From Candidatus Poribacteria bacterium (GTDB taxonomy: Bacteria; Poribacteria; WGA-4E; WGA-3G): 64,000 nucleotides of DNA. The DNA lies in assembly GCA_026706025.1 (NCBI GenBank), contig JAPOZO010000072.1, positions 1 to 64,000 of the forward strand. Reading direction: 5' to 3'. The notes under the pieces were generated by a model. The model saw only the letters and a program-made list of their open reading frames with translations, made no database searches and was not told the origin of the DNA. Shown piece after piece: positions 25,477 through 35,510 of the stretch (the stretch's first letter is position 1; each line of letters begins with the position of its first letter). The position numbers and the translations under genes are program-made.

Positions 25477-26478
25477 CTAACTATCATACCTTAATTTTCC
25501 CATTGTGTCATGGAAAATAGGGGCAATTTTCGGATGAACATCAAACGGTTTTCTGGCGGGTACCGGATGCAAGGTCTGCCTTGCATACTCACTGAATTTA
25601 CCGTCTACTGACAGTTCGCAAAAGTCGCATAATTCCGTGAGGGTCTTGTCTGGGTTTAATGTTAAATCTTCAAAACGAACGAGATGGATACAATCAGACG
25701 AGGCTTGCATTAAATGTAACCCCTCTTGCATAGTGAGTATCCATTCCACGGCTGCCCTATCAAGATGTCGCTCAAAATGCTTAATCTCATCGGCACTCTC
25801 AGCGAAAAGTGAGTCTGTTTTAACGAGTTGTTCGACTAAGAGTTGCCACTTTCGATCATTTACGCCCCACCAGTCATGTTTTTCGCTATTGACTTCGCCA
25901 CCGAGCCGCTTCGACCAGTTTGCAATTGAATGGCAGGTATCCCAACCGTTTCGCACGAGAAAGATAAAACGCGCATCGGGAAATAGGGCGCGTACGAAAT
26001 CTACCCTGAAGATAAGCTCCGGGTATTTATCAACGAGGCGTCTTGAACGAGTTGCTGTCAAATAAGCACCGAACATCTGAGCGGCGCGTTGATGCATTCC
26101 GTCCGTTGCGTCATCGGCGGTGAGACGATACTGTGCTTCGTTTCGGCTGTAGTTTCCGATGATGTCTTCATGTGGGTGAATGAGGTGCCATATCGCTTTC
26201 GGTTCATTGAGGTAACCGACTTCTTTGTGCATGGAAAACACGATGCCGAGTATTGTGGTGCCGCTGCGTCCGGTACCTAAGATAAAGATCGGTTTTTTAA
26301 TCGGTCTATATTTTCGGTTATTCGTGGAAACCGTTTTTAAAAGAGAAAAGACAAGTGGATTGATCCAGCGCCCTTTTGTGGTTACAGGGCGACCTTCAAA
26401 AAGGGCATAACTAATGAAGCGGGTTAGTGCTTTCATTGGACGCGTTTTGATATAATTCGGATTAATTTGGGCAATCAT
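25477..26478 (-). CDS. Sulfotransferase 1 of the polysaccharide locus
   Basis: 333 residues. The 5'-phosphosulfate loop is GTGRSGTTIL, about 68-77, and the 3'-phosphate motif is FLVRNGWDTCHSIANW, both for binding the donor PAPS. Such enzymes put sulfate on sugar hydroxyls or other acceptors. The 60-residue N-terminal extension is basic. An alternative start is the ATG at residue 15. It is followed after 77 bases by the lipoprotein gene. Second-nearest paralogue by motif is the gene at 26596. Confidence 0.85.
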   Translation of the reverse strand: MIAQINPNYIKTRPMKALTRFISYALFEGRPVTTKGRWINPLVFSLLKTVSTNNRKYRPIKKPIFILGTGRSGTTILGIVFSMHKEVGYLNEPKAIWHLIHPHEDIIGNYSRNEAQYRLTADDATDGMHQRAAQMFGAYLTATRSRRLVDKYPELIFRVDFVRALFPDARFIFLVRNGWDTCHSIANWSKRLGGEVNSEKHDWWGVNDRKWQLLVEQLVKTDSLFAESADEIKHFERHLDRAAVEWILTMQEGLHLMQASSDCIHLVRFEDLTLNPDKTLTELCDFCELSVDGKFSEYARQTLHPVPARKPFDVHPKIAPIFHDTMGKLRYDS

Positions 26479-26486
26479 AGCAAATA

Positions 26487-26591
26487 GTTTTCAGTTATCA
26501 GTTGTCAGTTAAAGAGTGTCCAGTAGCCAGTTAACAGTTAACAGTAAAAGAGAGTTCTGGTAACTGTTAACTAATCCTCTGACGACTGACA
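26487..26591. repeat. Nested heptad-repeat elements
   Basis: CAGTTAT, CAGTTGT, CAGTTAA open the region; CAGTAGC, CAGTTAA, CAGTTAA, CAGTAAA follow; the right side has TAACTGTTAACT and GACGACTGACAAG as inverse arrays. It fills the gap between the two sulfotransferase genes. Confidence 0.6.
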
Positions 26592-26595
26592 AGCC

Positions 26596-27591
26596 TTACA
26601 GCCTTCTTTGTAGGGTTTCACGGATGTTTTTCATCCGGTCCAGATTAAAGAAAAATGCTCCCGCTAATTTCATGGGAAACGTGAGTAGGTGAAGTCCTAA
26701 ACTCGCGATATTAGGTCTTATTGACACAGGTGTATAGTTATGTTTCCTCATTAGGACCGCAGTTATCGTCTGGTTGAGGTAAATTTCAGCGGAACTGAGT
26801 TCACCCTTTTGCCAACTGTGTGCTCGATGCGGATTGATACCGAGTTGCTGAGGTTGATCCTCGGCGACGGAAGAGCCGACTTGCGGCACTCGGAGCATCT
26901 CATCGGTGTAAGTAATACCTACAAAATCACAGATGGACTTGACTGTCGTTTCAGGGTGCATGAGAAGTTCCTCAAAGTAGATAGAAATAACCCGGTCATG
27001 CTGTAGAAACCGATCCGCTGCGTTAACAGCAGTCCGCCAGATGTGGCTGATGGTTATCGGATGATAGTTCATCCAATCACGAAGCATTTCTTTTATAGGC
27101 AGATCACTTCCACCAAGGAATCGGCGTTTCCACTTCCTTTTCTGGGATAGTAGTACGTCGCGCGGGTCTCGAATCATGTTAATAATCCGTGCGTTTGGGT
27201 AAAGCTCAAGGATATCCGCAATGTAAAAGACATTACGCGGCGTTTGGTCACAAGGTATAGTTTTATTGTTTTCAGCTGCTTCATGGTAGAGAAAGGTTTC
27301 AAAGAGAGATGCCGATGTATCTGGATATGTAGTTAAACGCTCAAGAAACGCTTGTGCCTCGTCTAAGAATCGACGCGAGCTTCCATGTGTACGATACCCC
27401 TCGCGTTGAATACAGTGCAACTCGGAAGCAAGTTCCTCTGCGTTTTTCTCATCCAATTCCGATGAAAATGGTGGCGCGCATAATTGACCAAAAAAGTGGA
27501 GTTCACCGAGGGTGTAAACAGTTGGGTGTCTCCCCAATATACGTCCCATCATGGTTGTGCCACTGCGACTATTCCCTACAACAAATATCAT
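26596..27591 (-). CDS. Sulfotransferase 2 of the polysaccharide locus
   Basis: 331 residues. The PAPS loop is at the very start (MIFVVGNSRSGTTMMG, residues 6-14) and the 3'-phosphate motif is IINMIRDPRDVLLSQKRKW. The rest fits a GAG-type or Stf0-like sulfotransferase. The catalytic base cannot be named with certainty. It lies between heptad elements and probably belongs to the same transcript as the neighbouring genes. Confidence 0.88.
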   Translation of the reverse strand: MIFVVGNSRSGTTMMGRILGRHPTVYTLGELHFFGQLCAPPFSSELDEKNAEELASELHCIQREGYRTHGSSRRFLDEAQAFLERLTTYPDTSASLFETFLYHEAAENNKTIPCDQTPRNVFYIADILELYPNARIINMIRDPRDVLLSQKRKWKRRFLGGSDLPIKEMLRDWMNYHPITISHIWRTAVNAADRFLQHDRVISIYFEELLMHPETTVKSICDFVGITYTDEMLRVPQVGSSVAEDQPQQLGINPHRAHSWQKGELSSAEIYLNQTITAVLMRKHNYTPVSIRPNIASLGLHLLTFPMKLAGAFFFNLDRMKNIRETLQRRL

Positions 27592-27594
27592 TTG

Positions 27595-27670
27595 TATCAG
27601 TTTTCAGTTTCCAGTTTCCAGTTAAGAAAGAAGGTTTACTGTTACGCTTGCGTCTTTAACTGGTTACTGG

Positions 27671-27682
<12 letters not shown>
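27595..27682. repeat. Heptad-repeat inverted element
   Basis: Left array CAGTTTT, CAGTTTC, CAGTTTC, CAGTTAA, then AAGAAAG; right array CTTTAACTGGTTACTGGCTA followed by CTGGTTAC. Same family and nearly the same arms as the element at 29216-29390. Confidence 0.65.
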
Positions 27683-29412
<1,730 letters not shown>

Positions 29413-29416
<4 letters not shown>

Positions 29417-30792
29417 AGTGTTATCTTCAAAGGCCTATAGGTTGGCAGTGCCCGATCACTGGCGAACATCAGACCTGCGCAGAGCCAGAAGTAAAAACCG
29501 TAGCCCCGGTATTCAAGGGTTCGATTAAAAAAAAGCAGGAATACGGTAACAGCAACGAGGCAGAGCATGATGATTGCGATCCGCTGTGTTACGCGCGAAG
29601 CAGGCGGCCCGCGCTCTATAACAGATGATGTACTGATGGATCTCTTGTAAAGGTTGAGCGCGGCGCGAAAGAGTTGGTAAAATATTAAGGCGAAGAAACC
29701 GAGACCCAATAGCCCATAGAAACAGAGGATCGCAACCCAATATACATCCTTGAAGCCGCTTTTACTGAGTATTTTCAGAAGGAACGATCGTTTACTCATA
29801 TTGAGTCCCTCAATCGTAGAATTCTGGTCTGCACCATAGCCCAAGATAGGTTTGTTTACGAGGACTGTTGGGACATTCCCAATTAACGACCCAAGTCGCT
29901 GTTTTTGTGCGATACGGACATAGGAACCTGAAAATACACCTGTTACGTTGCCGACGAGTCCGACCCTTGCTTTGCGCGGGTTTATGTATTCAAGGCCAAA
30001 CGGGTTTACGACTGCCAACAAAAGACCGAAGACTAACACGGTCGCGCATGCTAATTGGAGCGTCTTTTTCCATCCATAATGGAAATAATACCACGCGCCA
30101 CCAGCAAGTAGCGCGGAGAAAGTAGCAGCGCGCGAATACGAACGCGCAATAAAGAAAAATAGCAGTGCTGCACCGAGTAGATTTAGATACTCCAATTGTC
30201 GGACACGAGATAGATAGACAATGAGAACAAGAATCATGAAGATACCGTAAATCACGGTGTCGCCTAAAGTCCCGTAGATACTCCCAATTTCTCTGCCGAT
30301 CTCAAGCAATCTGTATTCTTTCGTAAACCCAGCGATACCGAGCGTTGACTCACGCGGCAGGAAGAAATCAAACGCTGCAGGCCCCCCTACCCACTGAATG
30401 AGACCCGTCGCGAGTTGGAAGATGCCGACACCGAGGATTATGCGTAAAAACGTTGTAATCTTTCCTTCTGACAGGGAAGAGTTTGCGACGAGATAGAAGA
30501 GCACAATATATCGTGCAAATGGTCGGATATTATAAATACTGCCCATCAAGGGAGACCTGTTTACCAATATTGAGAGCAGAACAACGGTATAAAACCCGAT
30601 AATTGGCAAATCAATCGCTGTTTTGACGAAAGGGATACCTTTATGGAGCTTATGAATGACAAGCTTTCCAAAAGCGATATAGATGAGTAATTCTCCGAAG
30701 AACCTTAAATAGGAGTAGACAATATCGCTCACCGGTAGAAACTTCAGTACAAACTCTTCAAAAGCAACGTACCCTGTCAAAAAGTAAATCAT
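29413..30792 (-). CDS. O-antigen ligase/polymerase-like membrane protein
   Basis: 459 residues with about ten to twelve hydrophobic segments spread over the whole length and one larger soluble loop around 280-340 (GNVTGVFSGSYVRIAQKQRLGSLIG). This fits the Wzy/WaaL (O-antigen ligase) superfamily, which polymerises or ligates lipid-linked repeat units in the periplasm. The loop carries R-x-x-x-W-like residues only in part, so ligase versus polymerase cannot be decided. Its stop overlaps the ATG of the GH gene (ATGA). Confidence 0.8.
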
Positions 30793-30861
30793 TATTTTTT
30801 AAAATACCTTGCGGATAAGTTTCATTAGTTTTCTGTCTTGATAGTTCTCGCTTTCGAGTTG

Positions 30862-30960
30862 AAGAAACACCCAAGCAAATAAACCCTCCATTTTGCGGCG
30901 TACTTGAAGAAATACCCAAGTAAAAACCCCATAAGCGATCTGCTTCATTACGAGACCTGG
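30862..30960. repeat. Dispersed repeat, second copy
   Basis: Contains 30-base and 31-base blocks (30884-30913 and 30922-30952) identical to the reverse complement of 16955-16984 and 16880-16910. Two CACCCAAGCAA-type units are included. An open frame on the minus strand (to 31011) has repeated GVFTWVFLQ-like peptides but looks like translated repeat, not a gene. Lies between the O-antigen gene and a sulfotransferase gene. Confidence 0.65.
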
Positions 30961-31025
30961 TTTCTGATGTGGACCAAAACCCGATTTAGTTCTCACTGCG
31001 AAGCAGGACAAATCGGCGCGGAGGT

Positions 31026-31952
31026 TTAATCCTTAAAACACCAAGAGGAGAGGTCTCTGTTTAATAACTCGGCTAATTGCTCGTTAAAGGGTTGAAAATA
31101 CGCCATCTGGCGTTCTCGTGTTTCTGGATTGAGCGGCGGAATTGAATTCACGTCCTTCTGGAATTTGTCGTTCCAATCCAGAATCGTTTTTCTTAACTTG
31201 TAGGCAGTAGCATCTGGCAGGAGTTTCCGAATCGCTCTTCTCAGCGGATTGTGGGACGCAAGAAACTGCGTAAATAGATAATTAAATCGTTCGGAACGCG
31301 GCATAGCGGCTTGGTTATGCCTTTCACCAATGACGGGTTTAAAATCGGTGCGGACACCGATACATGTAAAAAGCTGTTGACAAACAGCCTGCGCGTTTTC
31401 CTTCAAATCGTCAGTTAATATGCAGTGTACATTCTTCAAACCGAATTGCGTTATCAAATTTTTGACATGTGGATAATAGATACCGTTGTACTGGTAGGCA
31501 CACTGTCGCCATTTAAACCAGTCTTCGTTCAGGCGATCTTCCTCAGCAGCCAGTGCCTTTTCATAAGTTTTGATATTCTCCCAACCTCTTCGCCGAGCCC
31601 ACCAATAGGCGGAATAGGCACGTGCGACAGGTTCCCGCAGCAGGACGACGAGATGTATCTCAGGATTGTGTTTATAAATCCGTTGCATGACTTCCGGGGA
31701 ATGCATCACCATCACATTTTTAGCGAGGAGTCGTTTATCCGCGACCTCGGCATGGCCATGTTCTCCAGCAAAGTATTTTGCACACGCCCATTGATACCCA
31801 CGACTGTACTCACGGTCTTGGAGGAAAAAGGTCATCTCCGGCTGTGCGTGCGTGTGGATATCCGGGTGCTGTGCTAAGTAACGAAGGAGAGAGGAGGTCC
31901 CAGCTTTCTGTGCACCAACAATCATCAATTGGATTTTTGTAGAGGTTTCCAT
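31026..31952 (-). CDS. Sulfotransferase 3 of the polysaccharide locus
   Basis: 308 residues. PAPS loop IVGAQKAGTSSLLRYL near 10-26 and 3'-phosphate motif LVVLLREPVARAYSAYWW near 105-122, the pattern of heparan-sulfate-type and other carbohydrate sulfotransferases (P-loop Lys in QKAG). The ATG at 31952 overlaps the upstream sulfotransferase gene by 28 bases; an internal ATG at 31925 forms a TGATG junction with that gene's stop and would start at MIVGAQKAG. I prefer 31952 because strand 1 needs the preceding residues. Confidence 0.88.
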   Translation of the reverse strand: METSTKIQLMIVGAQKAGTSSLLRYLAQHPDIHTHAQPEMTFFLQDREYSRGYQWACAKYFAGEHGHAEVADKRLLAKNVMVMHSPEVMQRIYKHNPEIHLVVLLREPVARAYSAYWWARRRGWENIKTYEKALAAEEDRLNEDWFKWRQCAYQYNGIYYPHVKNLITQFGLKNVHCILTDDLKENAQAVCQQLFTCIGVRTDFKPVIGERHNQAAMPRSERFNYLFTQFLASHNPLRRAIRKLLPDATAYKLRKTILDWNDKFQKDVNSIPPLNPETRERQMAYFQPFNEQLAELLNRDLSSWCFKD

Positions 31953-32866
31953 GGTAAGGGGCTTCCAATCAATTCGGCAAGGGCATCAATATCACGCTGA
32001 TAATAATCAACTAAGCGATGTTGTGTTTCTTTTGACAACTGAATTTCCTTATCAGGTTGCGTGTTCAAACGGAGATAGATCGGTTCAATTGTCTGTCTGA
32101 TCATACGCAATGGATTATGAATGATCGGTTTGTCATGAGTCCACCGTCGCAGTCGGAATCGGAAGTCTCTATATTTCCGATGCAATTCGGAATTTCGCAT
32201 CTTTTCGGTGCGATTTGTTACTTTAAAAGTGTAGTCCGCATAAAAATCGGCATCTATACCGGCGAAGTTGCATAAACTCGCCATGACACTCACGGGTTCC
32301 GCTGCGAGCTCCTCATAAAAGAGAATGCGGATGCGCGCTGGACCGAATTGGTTAAAGTAGCGTTTCAAATAGGTAGTATAACATCCCTGCTGGAGTGTTT
32401 GCAAATGCTGTGCTTCACCTCGTCCGTTGCGTTTCAAGCCTGTAAATAATAACTCAACATACGCATCAAAACTCACGGTTTGTGGCAATTTGCCAATCTG
32501 CTTTGCGAACCGATACCATGAAGTTAACCTTGAAATGGGTTCACGTAGACTGAAGACTAATTTAGCGTATGGCAGAAACTCAGCGATTCTCTCACATGCC
32601 TTTTCACAATATAGGTAGTCCGGGGTCGATTCCATCCGTAATTGCGTTTCATCGCAGTTAGGAAACAGAGCAGCATATTCTTCGACATCACCGCTATATC
32701 GATATTTTGAGGGGAGCGGATAATCGCTGCTGAGGAAGAATCGAGTCTCCTTATAAGTAGCAGCGCAAATAGCCGGGTGGTCAGTCAGATAGGCGAATAG
32801 CGATGTTGTCGCGGCTTTCGTAGTACCACCTACAATAAGATAATTGAAATCTCCAACATTTTTCAT
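31925..32866 (-). CDS. Sulfotransferase 4 of the polysaccharide locus
   Basis: 313 residues. P-loop LIVGGTTKAATTSLFAYL near 9-26, with TTKAAT in place of the more usual QRxGT/QKAGT, and 3'-phosphate motif LVFSLREPISRLTSWYRF near 105-122. It is a paralogue of the gene at 31026, which follows with an overlap. Tandem, overlapping sulfotransferases suggest two positions on the same polymer are sulfated. Confidence 0.88.
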   Translation of the reverse strand: MKNVGDFNYLIVGGTTKAATTSLFAYLTDHPAICAATYKETRFFLSSDYPLPSKYRYSGDVEEYAALFPNCDETQLRMESTPDYLYCEKACERIAEFLPYAKLVFSLREPISRLTSWYRFAKQIGKLPQTVSFDAYVELLFTGLKRNGRGEAQHLQTLQQGCYTTYLKRYFNQFGPARIRILFYEELAAEPVSVMASLCNFAGIDADFYADYTFKVTNRTEKMRNSELHRKYRDFRFRLRRWTHDKPIIHNPLRMIRQTIEPIYLRLNTQPDKEIQLSKETQHRLVDYYQRDIDALAELIGSPLPWKPLQKSN

Positions 32867-32872
32867 AAGAGT

Positions 32873-32973
32873 TATCGGTTGTCGGTTGTCGGTTGTCGGT
32901 TAAGACCTTGTAGCGGGAACTTTTTTGATAAGGACCCCAAGATAACTCTTTAACCGAAAACTGAAAACCGAAA
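32873..32973. repeat. Heptad-repeat inverted element
   Basis: Left array TATCGGT, TGTCGGT three times, then TAAGAC; right array CTTTAACCGAAAACTGAAAA followed by CCGAAAG. It separates the flippase gene from sulfotransferase 4. Confidence 0.65.
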
Positions 32974-33009
32974 GATTTTTTCGCAGAAAAAATCGCACTG
33001 AAAACCATT

Positions 33010-34323
33010 CTAAAACCAAGAGACCCGCGTTCTCCTAAGGAGGTACGTCAGGTTTCCGACAGCAAGAAGTGCGGTGATTGATATGGACAACGCGACACCG
33101 AGAATCCACCACGTTTCGATTAAGCCGTAAGCGATCAAAAAATTAAGAGCAGCCATCGTTACCATATTTGCGAAAACGAGTCGGTAAGCCTTTTGTGCGT
33201 AGAGTCCAGCATTTAATACAGGTATCAGACACGAAAACACCATACCAGTACTGAGCCAAAAGAGGAGCTGCCCTATGAGTTCAATTGACGCGTTATCAAA
33301 GTCGCCACGCCCATACAACAACCAACTAATTTTTCCGTGGAATATCAGCATGAACAGGGTTACCGGAAACGCGATGATTATAGCGACTCGCGTATTTCGG
33401 CTGACAGTTTGTCCTAATTTCTCCTTATCGTTTACCGCGCCGTCGGCTGCCATATCGGGCAAGCCTGTTGTAGCGATACTGATACCGATGAGTGTCTGTA
33501 ACGCCGAGAAAATTTGAAAGGCAGATTTATAGAGTGTAACAACGCCCTGCCCAAGGTGCGAGACGAGATATATTTCAACTAACAAGCGGTTGGTAACTTG
33601 TCGGACTGCGAAACCAAGTGTCGGTAAAGTGACGGTATTTTTCAAGGAACGTAGCGTATCGAGAGAAATACCTGTAACCTCATACCGGTGTCCGATTCGA
33701 TACGCTCCGATGCATAACCAACCAAAGTATGTGATAAAGCCACCACTATAAGCGAGTGCAACCCAATTTTCAAGGTTTTGTGTGTTCCATAGCAGTAAAA
33801 ACACAAGTGCTGTAATACCAGCCGGTATTGCGTTTCGGAGTGCCACGGTTTTAAAATGCTGTTGACTGTTCAAGAACGCCCCGAGGACTGTGCTACCACA
33901 TCCAAATATAATCAGTGGGGCACATAACCGCAATAGTGTCGTCCCTTTTTGAGCATTGATAGTTGACTTCCTTAATAATCCACCTGCTATCCATGGTGCG
34001 AGCAGTTCAATTAGAACAAAAACCCCGAAGCCAACACAGATCAAAAAAAACAGGAGGCTATTCGTGAAGCGTCTGTATTCTGTGCGAGTCATCTCCTTTT
34101 CGCGTGTAACGAAGAGTGGCACAAGGCTAAATTTAGCACCTTCTCGGACAATCGTATCAACGACCAACACAATCGTCAATGCGGCAGTAAGTTCATCAGC
34201 TGTAACGGTAAAACCGAACCGCCTTGGAATCAAGATAGCCCGGACAAGGAGGCTCAACCCCATTCCAGCAAAGGTAATCACCATGACCGAAAAAGTCTTG
34301 TGCTGTAGGAGTTTTTTGACCAT
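33010..34323 (-). CDS. MurJ/MviN-like lipid-linked oligosaccharide flippase
   Basis: 437 residues from ATG 34323; a TTG at 34362 would add 13 residues and overlap the epimerase gene. About 13-14 transmembrane segments. The MurJ-type segment LLYGRGDFDNASIE and the ATTGLPDMAA loop are present. Because it lies in a polysaccharide locus it may flip the polymer's repeat unit (a Wzx role) instead of lipid II. That is inference from context. It follows the epimerase gene by 29 bases. Confidence 0.8.
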   Translation of the reverse strand: MVKKLLQHKTFSVMVITFAGMGLSLLVRAILIPRRFGFTVTADELTAALTIVLVVDTIVREGAKFSLVPLFVTREKEMTRTEYRRFTNSLLFFLICVGFGVFVLIELLAPWIAGGLLRKSTINAQKGTTLLRLCAPLIIFGCGSTVLGAFLNSQQHFKTVALRNAIPAGITALVFLLLWNTQNLENWVALAYSGGFITYFGWLCIGAYRIGHRYEVTGISLDTLRSLKNTVTLPTLGFAVRQVTNRLLVEIYLVSHLGQGVVTLYKSAFQIFSALQTLIGISIATTGLPDMAADGAVNDKEKLGQTVSRNTRVAIIIAFPVTLFMLIFHGKISWLLYGRGDFDNASIELIGQLLFWLSTGMVFSCLIPVLNAGLYAQKAYRLVFANMVTMAALNFLIAYGLIETWWILGVALSISITALLAVGNLTYLLRRTRVSWF

Positions 34324-34352
34324 AGCGGTTTTTGAGTTCCGGCTGGACGCAC

Positions 34353-35348
34353 TTATTTCCAACCTTCGGGCAGATTTTTGCGAATCTCAATGTCACTAAA
34401 CTGGGTAGCGGGACGTGGCCCAACCGATTTAGCCCACGCTGCCATGCGATGGAGTCCGTCGTCTAATGCGACCTGCGATGCTGTTCCGAAAACCTGCTGG
34501 AACCTCTCATGGGAACAATAGGCGTGTTTAACCTCTTCTCTCGCATGCACGTTGATAACACGCACTTCCTTATCCATTGCTGTCATCACTAAATCCGCTA
34601 ACTCGTTCACCGAGACGTGTTTATCCGAACCGACGTTAAAAATTTGACTCGACGCTCCGGGGACATCTACAGCGCGAGCGATGTGTGGGGCGACATCTGC
34701 GATATGTGTGAAAGCACGCGTCTGTTCGCCGTCTCCAAAAATACGGAGCGGTTCATCCTGCATAATGTTGTTCATGAAGATACCGATAACGTTTCGGTAC
34801 TTATCGCTGATATTCTGGAGTTCACCATAGACGTTGTGCGGACGAAAAATAGTGTAATCCAAGCCGAAAAGCCGTTTGGAGACAGCGAGTTCCTGCTCTA
34901 CGGCGTACTTGGCAATACCATAAGAATCTTCTGGCATAGGGGTAAGCCCTTCATGCATAGGGAGTTGGTTCTCCCCGTAAACAGCGATAGAAGAAGTAAA
35001 CACAAATCGTTTGACATTGTGGTTCACTGCGGCATTAATAAGATTTACACTCCCAATAAGGTTATTTTGGTAGTTAAATCGCTTGATGAAGTGGCTGAGT
35101 CCCTCTGCTGCATAAGCGGCAAGATGATAGATATAGTCGAATTGGTATTGCTCACAGAGTTTATTTATCAGCGAAACATCAAGGATGCTTCCTTCAACGA
35201 AGGTTGCGGTGGGGTTGAGATTTTCTCGGAAACCTCCGCTGAGGTCGTCAAGTGCGACGACATCTGTATCGCCATCGCGAAGAAGTTCATCGACTACGTG
35301 TGCGCCCATAAAGCCCGCACCGCCTGTAACTAATGCTTTTTTTTTCAT
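34353..35348 (-). CDS. NAD-dependent nucleotide-sugar epimerase/dehydratase 1
   Basis: 331 residues from ATG 35348; an earlier TTG start is unlikely. VTGGAGFMGAHVVDELL is the NAD-binding TGxxGxxG loop, and the catalytic Tyr-Lys pair is in DSYGIAKYAVEQ, with the serine in FTSSIAVYG. The protein resembles UDP-glucose 4-epimerase-type enzymes and probably makes a sugar donor for the locus. It is the upstream neighbour of the flippase gene on the same strand. Confidence 0.9.
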   Translation of the reverse strand: MKKKALVTGGAGFMGAHVVDELLRDGDTDVVALDDLSGGFRENLNPTATFVEGSILDVSLINKLCEQYQFDYIYHLAAYAAEGLSHFIKRFNYQNNLIGSVNLINAAVNHNVKRFVFTSSIAVYGENQLPMHEGLTPMPEDSYGIAKYAVEQELAVSKRLFGLDYTIFRPHNVYGELQNISDKYRNVIGIFMNNIMQDEPLRIFGDGEQTRAFTHIADVAPHIARAVDVPGASSQIFNVGSDKHVSVNELADLVMTAMDKEVRVINVHAREEVKHAYCSHERFQQVFGTASQVALDDGLHRMAAWAKSVGPRPATQFSDIEIRKNLPEGWK

Positions 35349-35510
35349 GTTTTTAATTTTAAGCCAAGCGTGAAATGACACCAATGGTAATTTCAGAGTT
35401 TGCTTAAGGTCCGCAACTCTCCGTTGTCAGCTTGCTGCTGGCCCTGTACGTTGTTCTCTTTCTCTCACTTCATGATTTATAGCACGGGAAGAAAAAGAGA
35501 AAGAAAATCT

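Noticed and set aside
30799-31011. 70-residue minus-strand frame with repeated GVFTWVFLQ peptides
   Set aside because: It is wholly made of the dispersed repeat, has no ribosome binding site, and the other copy does not conserve the frame.
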